From the NCBI GenBank assembly GCA_030428865.1, contig JAUIEK010000001.1:372001-436000 (forward strand): DNA of 64,000 nucleotides. Direction: 5' to 3'. The translations under genes and the position numbers were made by a program. Shown here in pieces: positions 47,629-55,797 of this stretch; position 1 is the first letter of the stretch, and every line of letters starts with the position of its first letter. Under the pieces are notes generated by a model. The model was given only the letters and a program-made list of their open reading frames with translations. It made no database searches and was not told where the DNA came from. The stretch comes from Bacteroidia bacterium (GTDB taxonomy: Bacteria; Bacteroidota; Bacteroidia; Flavobacteriales; Flavobacteriaceae).

Positions 47629-47630
47629 TA

Positions 47631-47666
47631 AACAAAAAACCGAGACATTTGTCTCGGTTTTTTGTT
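47631..47666. terminator. bidirectional terminator
   Basis: AACAAAAAACCGAGACA and TGTCTCGGTTTTTTGTT pair perfectly over 17 bases around a two-base loop, with A and T tracts on both sides. It ends the HMA gene and the convergent TonB receptor gene. Confidence 0.9.
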
Positions 47667-47672
47667 TTATCA

Positions 47673-50006
47673 TTAAAAGTTCAGTGTTACACCAAGTAAA
47701 AAGTTAATGGTTGCTTGCGGATAAAACCCTGCATAATCACCTGTAACGGTATTTCCATCATCATCATAATCATAAATTCCGTAATAACCTCTATTCACAT
47801 ACTTTTCATTAAATATGTTATTAATAAGACCTTTAAAAGTTACTTCATTAAATACTTTTTTAGGCTTGATTGAATATACAAGATTCAAATCACTCACAAA
47901 ATAACTATCTAGCACATCTGAGTTTGATACATTACTATTTAGGTTACTCATCCATTGTTTTCCAACAAATTTAGATAGTAGTGATATTTGAAAATTATCC
48001 TCTGGTTTAAAACTTATAATGTTCCCGGCAATAACATTTGGAGAAAATGAAATAGGAGTATTTTTAAGATTTGTCAATACACCATTTAACCGAATAGGAA
48101 AGTCCTTTATCCTATTTTGGCTTATTGTAAGATTAGGACTCCAAGTTAACGTGTTGGTAAGTTTAATTTGCGCATCTAGTTCTAAGCCAAGTCTATAACT
48201 TTTATCAACAGATTGCCTGATGTTTTCGCCAACATCATTCAGTTCACCTGTTAAAACCAGTTGGTTTTTATAGTTCATAAAGTAAAGGTTAGAATTAAAA
48301 GTTACTTTTTCACTTTTAAATCGCCATCCTAACTCAAAATCATCCATGGTTTCATGTTTTCGAATTTCAACTTCAAAATCATTTCTATTGGGTTCTCTAT
48401 TAGCTCTTGCATAAGAAATATATAGTTTACTATTTTCATTTAAACTATAGGTAAACCCTACTTTTGGATTGAAAAAATTAAATTGAGAATCTACATCAAT
48501 AGGAGTTCTATTAGAGGTTAATCCTTCCGTTTGATAATTGATAAACCTTCCTTGTAAATCTATAAATCCAATTAAATTTTCATTGATAGGAAATGTAGTT
48601 TTAGTGAAAATACTAAAATCAGTTTTTTTAGCATCGCTAAAATAGTAATGATCTCTTATGCTTGTATTTGGCGCTAAATCACTTCCCCAGATTACTTCTC
48701 CAAAATGATCATTGGTGTAGTTACTGTAAGAAATTCCTGAAACAAAGGAGATCGATTTATTTTCATAGTTTAGACTGAAATTGGCAACGTAAAAATCATT
48801 GTCAAGCCATCTTCTTACAATAACATCACTACCATTTACAATTAAGTTGTTAAAATCGGAGGCGTTTTCATCTTCTTTAAATTGTTCAAAAAAACCGGCT
48901 CCTTGCGTATAATTTAACCCAATGTTTGTAGACCAGTTATTACTCCAACGTTCATTCCAATGAAGTTGATAATGATTTTGTTTATAATCGTCTATTTCGT
49001 TATCGTATGTATATGGATTTTGTCTTCTGTCTTCTTCCAACTGCTGTTCGGTTAAGCCAAACCATGCTTGATATGTTTGTTCTGTTCCGCCAAAAGTAAT
49101 GGCTTTAATTAATGTGTTTTCATCAGAGTAGGCAGCTTGCAAAAAGTAAGATTTTAAATCAGCAAAAGCTCTATCAACATAACCATCTGAATAAATATTT
49201 GAGAGTCGTCCTGATATTTCAAAATGATTATTCATTTGTCCGGTAGTAAATTTCACTGTATGCTTTCTTGTGCCAAAAGAACCAAAAGAATTAGAAACTT
49301 CTCCACTAGCAGTTTTAGAAATAGCGTCGGTTAGAATGTTTAAACTTGCACCAAATGCACTAGCTCCATTTGTTGATGTTCCTACACCTCGTTGTAATTG
49401 GAGATTTTGAGTAGAAGAGGCAAAATCTCCTAAGTTTACCCAAAAAGTTCCATGACTTTCTGCATCATTATAAGGAATTCCGTTTATTGTTACATTAATC
49501 CGTTCCCCATTAGAGCCACGAACGTTCATGTAGGTATAACCAACAGTACCTGCATCTGAAGAGGATATAACTGAAGGAAGGTAGTTTAATAAAATAGGAA
49601 TATCTTGCCCTAAGTTTCGTTTAGCAATTTCTTTTTTATCCAAGTTTGTGTAAGTAACAGGAGTATTGGAGTTTGCACGGATAGCAGAAACCAATACTTC
49701 ATCTAATACATTTTTGCTAGCTATTAGTTTAAAATTTAGAGAAACATTAGAGCTCAGTTCTATTTTTCTCTCTAGAGTATTATATCCAATAAAAGAAATT
49801 TGGATTGTGTAGCTTCCTTTGTTTAAAGAAAATTGAAATTTTCCGTCAAGCGAGGTTGATTTTCCTATATTGATTTCTTTAATCAATATTGTTGCGCCAG
49901 GTAAAGGATCGTTATTTTCATTAACAACTTTACCAGATAAATTGAGTTTTTGTGCGTTTGTAAATGTGCATACAAACAAGAATAAAAAAACAAGTGTTTT
50001 TTTCAT
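47673..50006 (-). CDS. TonB-dependent receptor, thiamine-regulated
   Basis: 777-residue outer-membrane channel. Signal peptide MKKTLVFLFLFVCTFTNAQ, a carboxypeptidase-regulatory-like domain (LSGKVVNENNDPLPGATILI), the plug (ANSNTPVTYTNLDKKEIAKR; YMNVRGSNGERINVTINGIP) and a 22-strand barrel ending FYPQATINFLLGVTLNF with a terminal aromatic. The upstream TPP riboswitch shows that the substrate is thiamine or a precursor. It may pair with the PnuC-like transporter at 56.4 kb. Confidence 0.93.
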   Translation of the reverse strand: MKKTLVFLFLFVCTFTNAQKLNLSGKVVNENNDPLPGATILIKEINIGKSTSLDGKFQFSLNKGSYTIQISFIGYNTLERKIELSSNVSLNFKLIASKNVLDEVLVSAIRANSNTPVTYTNLDKKEIAKRNLGQDIPILLNYLPSVISSSDAGTVGYTYMNVRGSNGERINVTINGIPYNDAESHGTFWVNLGDFASSTQNLQLQRGVGTSTNGASAFGASLNILTDAISKTASGEVSNSFGSFGTRKHTVKFTTGQMNNHFEISGRLSNIYSDGYVDRAFADLKSYFLQAAYSDENTLIKAITFGGTEQTYQAWFGLTEQQLEEDRRQNPYTYDNEIDDYKQNHYQLHWNERWSNNWSTNIGLNYTQGAGFFEQFKEDENASDFNNLIVNGSDVIVRRWLDNDFYVANFSLNYENKSISFVSGISYSNYTNDHFGEVIWGSDLAPNTSIRDHYYFSDAKKTDFSIFTKTTFPINENLIGFIDLQGRFINYQTEGLTSNRTPIDVDSQFNFFNPKVGFTYSLNENSKLYISYARANREPNRNDFEVEIRKHETMDDFELGWRFKSEKVTFNSNLYFMNYKNQLVLTGELNDVGENIRQSVDKSYRLGLELDAQIKLTNTLTWSPNLTISQNRIKDFPIRLNGVLTNLKNTPISFSPNVIAGNIISFKPEDNFQISLLSKFVGKQWMSNLNSNVSNSDVLDSYFVSDLNLVYSIKPKKVFNEVTFKGLINNIFNEKYVNRGYYGIYDYDDDGNTVTGDYAGFYPQATINFLLGVTLNF

Positions 50007-50081
50007 TTTAAAAAATTTAAAACGAATAAAAAGAGGTAATTATTCTTGAATTAGTACTGAATAATTAATATAAAATCCCTA

Positions 50082-50222
50082 AACAGCATTACCTGTTCTA
50101 GGTTCTACGGGTATGATCTCAGCCTGAATTTAATTATGAATTTAGAATTTTAAGTTAAGAACTAAGAAAACTTAGAGCTTACAATTAATAATTCAACATT
50201 CAACAAAGGCACCCCTTTTGAG
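50082..50222 (-). promoter_or_regulatory. TPP (thiamine pyrophosphate) riboswitch
   Basis: On the minus strand the Thi-box core is complete: GGGGTGCC (50215-50208), GGCTGAGATCATACCCGT (ending near 50110), AGAACCTAGAACAGG, then TAATGCTGTTT (50092-50082). Between the two halves lies a long AU-rich P3 arm of about 80 bases. It precedes the TonB receptor by 76 bases and should reduce expression when TPP is abundant. A very strong match to the known element. Confidence 0.96.
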
Positions 50223-50229
50223 AACGGCG

Positions 50230-50257
50230 CAAATTTAAGCATATCAATTTTTATCAA
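50230..50257 (-). promoter_or_regulatory. promoter of the TPP riboswitch-TonB receptor transcript
   Basis: Minus-strand TAAATTTG at 50237-50230 matches TAnnTTTG and TTG at 50257-50255 matches the -33 box with a 17-base spacer. It ends seven bases before the riboswitch. The remaining stretch 50258-50453 is AT-rich with no further signal. Confidence 0.6.
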
Positions 50258-50453
50258 ATCGAAAATTCTTAAATTATTTTAGAATTGTTTTTCTTTCGAG
50301 ATTTTAAAGAATAGAAAATAATACTAAAAGTAGAAAATATCCGTGATGTATAAATTTCAATTTTACTACCTAGTTTGCAAAAAAAAATGACCACAAAATT
50401 AAGTTTTTTATAGCCATTGAATTTATACTATGTTATAAGACATGTTACTATAT

Positions 50454-50675
50454 CTATTTTTGTTCTTTATTTCTAATTTTTATGTAAGTAAATAAGAAAA
50501 AAAATGCTAAAATAAAATTAATTGCTATTCCAAAGATTGTTAGGTAAGAAGCACCCTTTTTTTCAGGTAATCCATTTTTAATAATATCTCCACTTTCAAT
50601 ACCAGCAACTAAAGCAAGTAAGCAAAATAATAATAATAAATATAAATTTGGATTTTTAATAAACAAATTTTTCAT
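50454..50675 (-). CDS. small membrane protein (73 aa), possible immunity protein
   Basis: 73 residues from the ATG MKNLFIKNPNLYLLLLFCLL; a longer frame reaches 50732 but overlaps the preceding gene. Two membrane segments: LYLLLLFCLLALVAGIESG and YLTIFGIAINFILAFFFLFT, with a short charged loop between and a basic end. No family recognised. It follows 14 bases after a Cys/Ala-rich peptide gene; a two-helix membrane protein at this site would fit an immunity or export role. Inference only. Confidence 0.65.
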   Translation of the reverse strand: MKNLFIKNPNLYLLLLFCLLALVAGIESGDIIKNGLPEKKGASYLTIFGIAINFILAFFFLFTYIKIRNKEQK

Positions 50676-50688
50676 AATTCGATGTTTT

Positions 50689-51099
50689 TTACTCCTTGCA
50701 AGCCATTCCCACAGAAGCAGAAGCTGCGACAAATCCTGTAGCGGCTAAATAACAACCGGTGCCGACAGTGGCTCCCAAAGCGGGCGGATTACATGCAGCA
50801 ACTAAAGAAGCAGAAGCCAATGCTAATTTTGCTAATGCCCATGCACATCCCCAACCGTTTCTTGCTGTACTAGAAGTTTCGTCATCAATAGTAAAAAAAC
50901 CTTCATTTTGATACTCTATTAATTTTACACTAGTTACAATTGATTGGTATTTTAAAAATTTTGAAGAATCTAAATTTTGATTAGATAAAGTATTTTCTAA
51001 AATTGATATTGCTGTGTCTAGGTCAGTTGATATTAAGTCTTCACTGAAATTAGTTAATATTTCAATATCTCTTTCATTAAAGTTAGTGTTTACTTTCAT
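50689..51099 (-). CDS. bacteriocin-like or modified-peptide precursor candidate (136 aa)
   Basis: Residues 1-75 are an acidic, helical leader-like region (NERDIEILTNFSEDLISTDL). Then the composition changes abruptly: from ~residue 80 the chain is Gly/Ala/Ser-rich with four Cys, NGWGCAWALAKLALASASLV, AACNPPALGATVGTGCYL and ends SVGMACKE. Such a split, an acidic leader plus a short hydrophobic Cys-containing core, is typical of peptide bacteriocins and RiPP-like precursors; fulvocin-type bacteriocins of Bacteroidota are a loose comparison. Flanked by a lipoprotein and a small membrane protein gene, one transcript. No match is certain. Confidence 0.7.
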   Translation of the reverse strand: MKVNTNFNERDIEILTNFSEDLISTDLDTAISILENTLSNQNLDSSKFLKYQSIVTSVKLIEYQNEGFFTIDDETSSTARNGWGCAWALAKLALASASLVAACNPPALGATVGTGCYLAATGFVAASASVGMACKE

Positions 51100-51423
51100 C
51101 TAATCAAATATTTCTTCTGGCGTCTCAAGTTGTTTTAATTCATCGTCAAAATCAATATCTGTTCCATATTCTCTGTTAACTTCTTCTAGAATTAGATTAT
51201 TTGCTTCTAATCTACTAATTTCATCTGTTTTACTAATATAGAATCTTGAAGCATCCAGTATAAATAAGTTTCCTTTGTTATTTTCATAAAAAGAAAAATC
51301 AAATTTATTATTGTTAGCATTTTCATTTTCTATGAGATTATTACCATTACAAGAAATGAAAAGCATTAAAGAAGATAAAAAGATAGCAAAATATGGTTTT
51401 CTTAAAGTTTTTAAAGTATTCAT
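51100..51423 (-). CDS. small lipoprotein (107 aa) of the peptide cluster
   Basis: Signal MNTLKTLRKPYFAIFLSSLM with a lipobox-like LFISC, then an Asn-rich linker (ENENANNNKFDFSFY) and a mixed strand-helix domain (GNLFILDASRFYISKTDEIS, EANNLILEEVNREYGTDIDF). No family recognised. It directly abuts the 136-residue gene (stop and start adjacent) so both are co-translated. A surface lipoprotein partner of the peptide is plausible. Confidence 0.7.
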   Translation of the reverse strand: MNTLKTLRKPYFAIFLSSLMLFISCNGNNLIENENANNNKFDFSFYENNKGNLFILDASRFYISKTDEISRLEANNLILEEVNREYGTDIDFDDELKQLETPEEIFD

Positions 51424-51599
51424 AATTTTTTGTTTAGTGGAAAATTCTTTTTCTTTTTTAGTTTTCCTAATTCATATTTAATTCTACTCTTTCGATTTTC
51501 GCAACTCGGTTTACTTTTTCTTTTATTTCGATTTCAACTTTCACATTCTCCGATTTTGGAAGGTCAGCCCATTTTTGACCGCTATGTTTGTTTAATGTG

Positions 51600-51768
51600 G
51601 CGTAACACCCTGGTTATGTTGAAACTTTTAGTTTTCAAATCTGCACAAAGCCAAGAGTTTATTTACTCACCTTAAATACCAAATTAAAGTATTAGTAGAT
51701 TTAATTATTAAATGTCCTGATGTTTCGTTTAGCAAAAACCCCACCTTGCATATAGCCCATTGTTAGGC
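51600..51768. repeat. attC-like noncoding element with imperfect terminal inverted repeat
   Basis: The stretch 51424-51784 (360 bp) has no convincing gene. It contains GCGTAACA at 51600-51607 and TGTTAGGC at 51761-51768, which are complementary at seven of eight bases; the inward flanks are partly complementary too. On the minus strand the ends read GCCTAAC and GTTACGC, close to the R'' (RYYYAAC) and R' (GTTRRRY) boxes of integron attC sites. I infer a mobile-cassette-type boundary; no integrase is in the window. Confidence 0.4.
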
Positions 51769-51784
51769 GTGCATGGACAGGATA

Positions 51785-53639
51785 TTATTTTAACATTGCT
51801 TTTACAATTCTGTCTTCTTGTATTAAAACATCTCTCATTAAAAGTTTGTAAGGAAATTGTTTATGTTTTTTAGCTTTTTTAAACCCTTCTAAAATACTCA
51901 TTAAAGAAGCTGCTGTTAAAAGAGATAAATTAAGTTCACTATCCATTTCACAATCAGTAATGAAATCATTGCTAAATTCAGGAGCAACAATTAATATTTT
52001 TGTAACTCTATATCCTTTTTCTTCCGCTAATTTAAAGTAAGAACCAACTTGTCTAGAAATTGAACTGAATTTATTGTAGCCACTTTCTTTGACTGTTTTA
52101 CATTCTACAATGAATAATTCATTGTTTTCTAAGTTCAGTAGAATGTCAATTTTATCTTTTTTAGTATTAAGTTCTTTTTTCAATTTTTCGTCAACATTAA
52201 ATCCTAATTGACTAAAAATAGCTTTTGTTAATTCTTCAAACTTTATACCTAAATCAGCTTCTTTTATTCTAATACCATTCTCCTTTAAAGAGTTTAAATT
52301 TCTAAAACCTATGTTAACGTAGTTTTCAAGGTATAAATTCTCTGAATCGTTGTATGCATCCAGAATATTTTCAATGTCATTACCTCTAGATTTTATTTCT
52401 CTGGCTTTGATAAATGTTGAAAGGTCTGAAATTTATTAGATCTAAAACATCTCTTGGTTTGACATTATAATCAAGTAAAAGTTCACTTTTTAAAGCATTT
52501 TCTTCTTGGATTTCGAATTCGGCTTTTACTTGTCCATTTAGTTTTGGTAAAGTTTCATTTAACTCTGTCAATAATTTTTCGTAGCCATCAACAGAAATTC
52601 CGACTTTTTCATCTTTTTCTATTGCTTCAAAATAAGCTAATATATTTTCAATTTTATCTTCAAGAGTTGTTCCTTTTAGAGCAGGAGATAGTCTTAAGTT
52701 TTTGCTCCATAAATCATTAATAAATTTCTTTTTATCTGAAAGATTTGTCCCATCTTTATGTACATCTTCAGCTAAAACATCAGTAAATGAAATACCTTCA
52801 TTGATTATTTCTTTAATTTTTTGTTCAAATGATAGTTTCCGATCAATATTGTGTTTTTTGCAAATCAAGTTGATTTGTGGCTCTCTGAAAGAACGTAAAA
52901 TTCTTCTAAAGAACTTGTCAGCAACCTCTTTTCCTCTAATTTTTCTAAGTACACGTACCATTTCATCAGCTACATAAATTGTACTTGTCTTTTTTGAGTA
53001 AAAGATAACACCAAGATTCTTCAATTCATTAATTACATTATCAATTTCAGCTTTTTTCGCTGGTAAAATCAAATAGTTAATCAATTTAACTTCTTCTTGT
53101 GAAAGTCCAAGTTGCTTAGAAAGTGTTAACAATATTGATAATTCATCATCCGTTATTTTGTTTTCTCTGTTATTTTCTATATCGTTATGAAAAGCTGTAT
53201 GAACACAATACTTATAAATTTTATAATCCCTTTTTCTGCTTTCTGAAATTTCAGATTTTGGATCTTCAATGTTCTTTTGAAGTTCTTTTGTTTTCCTATT
53301 TATTGTCTTTATTTCAGTTTCGTATAGTCTTGAAAACCAATCTTGTTTCATTATGCAGTTTCCATCACGAACAATTATGTCTGTTAAGATGTCAAGTTGT
53401 GAGGATGTATTTACAAATTCAGTTTTAATCAATTGAGAAAACTCATTTTCAATTAGCCCAAATATTTTTGAAATAACAACATTGTCAAGATTTTTAAGTC
53501 CTGATTTGTCCGATTCTGAAATTATTTTGTCAATTTCTTTAGAGTTTTTTGCTCCGTTTCCAATGATGTTATCAATTATCTTAATAAATGAATTCTTTTC
53601 TAATGAATTCAAATTGTCTAAAATCTTTTCTAGTTTCAT
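51785..53639 (-). pseudogene. TerB-like/PDDEXK-like nuclease gene broken by a frameshift
   Basis: Two open frames form one gene. Codons 53639 to ~52431 encode 402 residues: MKLEKILDNLNSLEKNSFIK, a TerB-like segment DDELSILLTLSKQLGLSQEE, RILRSFREPQINLICKKHNI, VKPRDVLDLI; the frame then stops at 52386. From 52432 down to 51785 the shifted frame is open: ISDLSTFIKAREIKSRGNDI, LYLENYVNIGFRNLNSLKEN, FEELTKAIFSQLGFNVDEKL, then a PDDEXK-like core DKIDILLNLENNELFIVECK. Removing one A near AATAAATTT restores one protein of about 617 residues. Probably a nuclease-type defence or repair protein, recently inactivated. Confidence 0.75.
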
Positions 53640-53762
53640 TTATGTATGTTTTTTCATAAAAGAAATACTTTTACTTCATAGAATTTTCCCCACTTGTCAC
53701 AGCACTTTTCCCACGATTCGTGTTTAAACGGCAAAGCTAAGGGTTGTTTATACACCGCACAA

Positions 53763-53804
53763 TCCCTGAAAACCGTGATTTTTTCGCCTCACGGTTTTCA
53801 GGGA
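53763..53804. repeat. perfect 16-bp inverted repeat upstream of the nuclease gene
   Basis: TCCCTGAAAACCGTGA at 53763-53778 and its exact complement TCACGGTTTTCAGGGA at 53789-53804, with a ten-base loop. The gap 53640-53967 (328 bp) holds no gene otherwise. The core GAAAACC/GGTTTTC recurs beyond the XRE gene at 54246-54279. Either an operator for the XRE protein or a strong RNA hairpin; there is no good T tract for a terminator. Confidence 0.7.
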
Positions 53805-53967
53805 GTTTAGAGGGTTTTTACGATTTTGATAAAATCTATTTATTTAAAAATAAATCAGTTATGTGTTTTTTGATGAACTGATGTGATGTGATTTTAGAAA
53901 TTCATTCAAAAAATAGAATAAGCATTTTCTGCCTAAAATGAAATAAAAGATAATTGTAATGAACTAT

Positions 53968-54183
53968 TTACTCATTCAACAATATTTCAGGTGATACCTC
54001 AAGCGTCTCAGCAATAGCAAGAAGAGAACTTACTAGCAGTTTTGTTTTGCCTGCTTCAATTTTATAGTAAGCATTTTGACTCATGTTGAGCATATCTGCC
54101 ATGTTTTCTTGAGTTAAGCCACTTAAGTATCGGTATTTTTTTATGCGTTTAAGTATATCAGCAACTTCTTTGTTTTGCTCCAT
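53968..54183 (-). CDS. XRE-family helix-turn-helix regulator
   Basis: 71 residues from the start MEQNKEVADILKRIKKYRYL; the longer frame to 54237 would put a non-conserved extension first. The Cro/CI helix-turn-helix is SGLTQENMADMLNMSQNAYY with KIEAGKTKLLVSSLLAIAET following, as in XRE-type controllers of restriction or toxin genes. Encoded before the frameshifted nuclease gene and flanked on both sides by related inverted repeats, which suggests autoregulation and control of the nuclease. Confidence 0.9.
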   Translation of the reverse strand: MEQNKEVADILKRIKKYRYLSGLTQENMADMLNMSQNAYYKIEAGKTKLLVSSLLAIAETLEVSPEILLNE

Positions 54184-54245
54184 AACTCTTTTTTTACAAA
54201 AATAATTAAGCAAAGCTAGTAGTTTTAAATAAGCCACGCAATCGT

Positions 54246-54279
54246 GGTTTTCAGTGATTTTTACTACTAATGGAAAACC
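54246..54279. promoter_or_regulatory. second GGTTTTC/GAAAACC inverted repeat, upstream of XRE gene
   Basis: GGTTTTC at 54246-54252 and GAAAACC at 54273-54279 are complementary with a 20-base spacer, and GGTTTTCAGTGATTT resembles GGTTTTCAGGGAGTTT at 53793. A 14-base palindrome CCACGCAATCGTGG overlaps the left side (54234-54247). Candidate operator of the XRE protein; 63 bases upstream of its start. Confidence 0.5.
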
Positions 54280-54412
54280 GTTAATTGGTAAAGCTATAAT
54301 TTAGAGCGAGTAGCTATTGTGTTAATAATAAGTCAGTTATAATTTTACTTCCATTAAAAAAGCGATGTATATCGCAATAACAATTTTGATGAATCATTAA
54401 ATTAATTATACC

Positions 54413-54643
54413 ATGAAAAAATTAGTAACAACCTTTGCTTTTATTCTTGTCATTAGCATTATGATGAGTGCCAAATCAGTAGAAATTAAAAAACAAGATC
54501 CTAGCTCTTGTGTTTCAGAATCTCGATCACGAGTTGAAGCCCTAGCCAAAAAATATGGATGGGATATCCATAATGGTGGCTCTGAATGTGAGCTTGCTGT
54601 AGAAGTGTATATGATTTTATATAAAGACTGTCTGAATAGATAG
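54413..54643 (+). CDS. small exported protein (76 aa), unknown
   Basis: Signal peptide MKKLVTTFAFILVISIMMSA, then a ~55-residue mature part with three Cys: DPSSCVSESRSRVEALAKKY, NGGSECELAVEVYMILYKDC. No family recognised. The ATG is preceded by AAATTAATTATACC and the gene ends shortly before a strong terminator, so it is a real single-gene unit. Possibly a secreted peptide or small inhibitor. Confidence 0.75.
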   Translation: MKKLVTTFAFILVISIMMSAKSVEIKKQDPSSCVSESRSRVEALAKKYGWDIHNGGSECELAVEVYMILYKDCLNR

Positions 54644-54656
54644 AAAGTTGTAATTG

Positions 54657-54687
54657 AAAAACGGCAAGAATTTTCTTGCCGTTTTTT
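54657..54687. terminator. terminator after the small exported protein
   Basis: AAAAACGGCAAGAA and TTCTTGCCGTTTTTT pair around a short loop and end in six T, directly after the stop. Confidence 0.85.
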
Positions 54688-54694
54688 GTAAAAA

Positions 54695-55396
54695 TTGAAG
54701 AAAATGAATATATATAATTTTTTCACTACAATTTCTTTATTTACACTATTAAGTATTTTTCAGCAAGTGAACTCAGGTAAAGTTTACTACAAGGCAACTC
54801 TCAAAAAACCTGTAGAATCAGGAAAGCAACAAAATCAAAGTGTTGATGAATTAATACATGATTCGGAAGACATATATTATGTTTTAGAGTTTGATAAAAA
54901 AGAATCAGTATACAAAAAAGCATCTAATAGTATGGTTAATTCTAGCTCTAAACCTAATATTACAGAAGCTTTAACGGGAGGCAGCGCTTTGTATTATACA
55001 GCAAATAATATGCTTCAAAAACCATTCTTTAAAAAAGAAAAAAACGGAGTAACTTTTTTAATATCGTATGATACAACATCATGGGAATTAACTGAAGAAT
55101 CAAAAATAATACATGGTTATTTGTGTTACAAAGCTGTGAATGTCAATAGGGAAAAAGGGATTCAAAGTGAATCGATGGTTGCTTGGTATGCGCCAGAAAT
55201 TCCTTTTTCGTACGGACCTAAAAATTTTCATGGATTACCAGGTTTAATCTTAGAAATAACAACGAGTTCTTTTTCTCTCTGTACTGAAAAAATTGTACTA
55301 AACCCAGATCAAATTAATATTCAAAAACCAAAAAAAGGAACAAGATTAACAAAAGAAGAATATTACAGTAAAATGATGAGTAGCTTTAAGAACTAA
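54695..55396 (+). CDS. GLPGLI-family protein
   Basis: 233-residue exported protein with the family signature FHGLPGLILEIT near residue 188. Signal-like start IYNFFTTISLFTLLSIFQQV, then GKVYYKATLKKPVESG, a SWELTEESKIIHGYLCYKA beta segment and MVAWYAPEIPFSYGPKNFHG. GLPGLI proteins are Bacteroidota-restricted periplasmic or surface proteins of unknown function. The gene ends four bases into the convergent ArfB gene. Confidence 0.93.
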   Translation: MKKMNIYNFFTTISLFTLLSIFQQVNSGKVYYKATLKKPVESGKQQNQSVDELIHDSEDIYYVLEFDKKESVYKKASNSMVNSSSKPNITEALTGGSALYYTANNMLQKPFFKKEKNGVTFLISYDTTSWELTEESKIIHGYLCYKAVNVNREKGIQSESMVAWYAPEIPFSYGPKNFHGLPGLILEITTSSFSLCTEKIVLNPDQINIQKPKKGTRLTKEEYYSKMMSSFKN

Positions 55397-55797
55397 TTAA
55401 TATCAGGTTTTTTACGGCTATTCTTTTTTTCAGATTGTTGCTGTTTTTGATCTAATCGTTTTTGCTTTTGAACTTTGCTAACAGTTGTAGACTTTCTTTT
55501 TTTAGGAACGATTAACGCTTTTTCAATCAAATTAAAAAATTGTTGAATCACTCTTTCCTTATTACTATGCTGACTTCTACTTTCCTCAGATGATAACAAT
55601 AAAACCCCTTCTTTTGTGAGCCAATTAGATAAGTTTTTACGCAAGCGTTCGCGCTCTATTTCGCTAAATGAATTAGAATTTATTAGGTCAAAACGTAAAA
55701 CTACTTTAGAAGAAACTTTGTTTACATGTTGCCCACCAGCTCCCGAACTTTTAACGGCTTTAAAAACTAATTCTTTCAATAAGGAATCTTTGTTCAT
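55393..55797 (-). CDS. arfB: alternative ribosome-rescue factor ArfB (peptidyl-tRNA hydrolase)
   Basis: 134 residues with the GGQ catalytic motif in SSGAGGQHVNKVSSKVVLRF near residue 20 and the basic Lys-rich C-terminus (KKRKSTTVSKVQKQKRLDQK), which enters the mRNA channel. Rescues ribosomes stalled on non-stop mRNA. Start overlaps the NadR-like gene stop by four bases. Convergent overlap with GLPGLI. Confidence 0.95.
   Translation of the reverse strand: MNKDSLLKELVFKAVKSSGAGGQHVNKVSSKVVLRFDLINSNSFSEIERERLRKNLSNWLTKEGVLLLSSEESRSQHSNKERVIQQFFNLIEKALIVPKKRKSTTVSKVQKQKRLDQKQQQSEKKNSRKKPDIN

Noticed and set aside
51430..51675. Plus-strand 81-codon frame in the gap beside the peptide cluster
   Set aside because: Poly-Phe/Leu composition, no ribosome-binding site, and it overlaps the inverted-repeat element; probably not translated.
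54406..54726. Minus-strand 106-codon frame
   Set aside because: Antisense of the small exported protein gene and its terminator.
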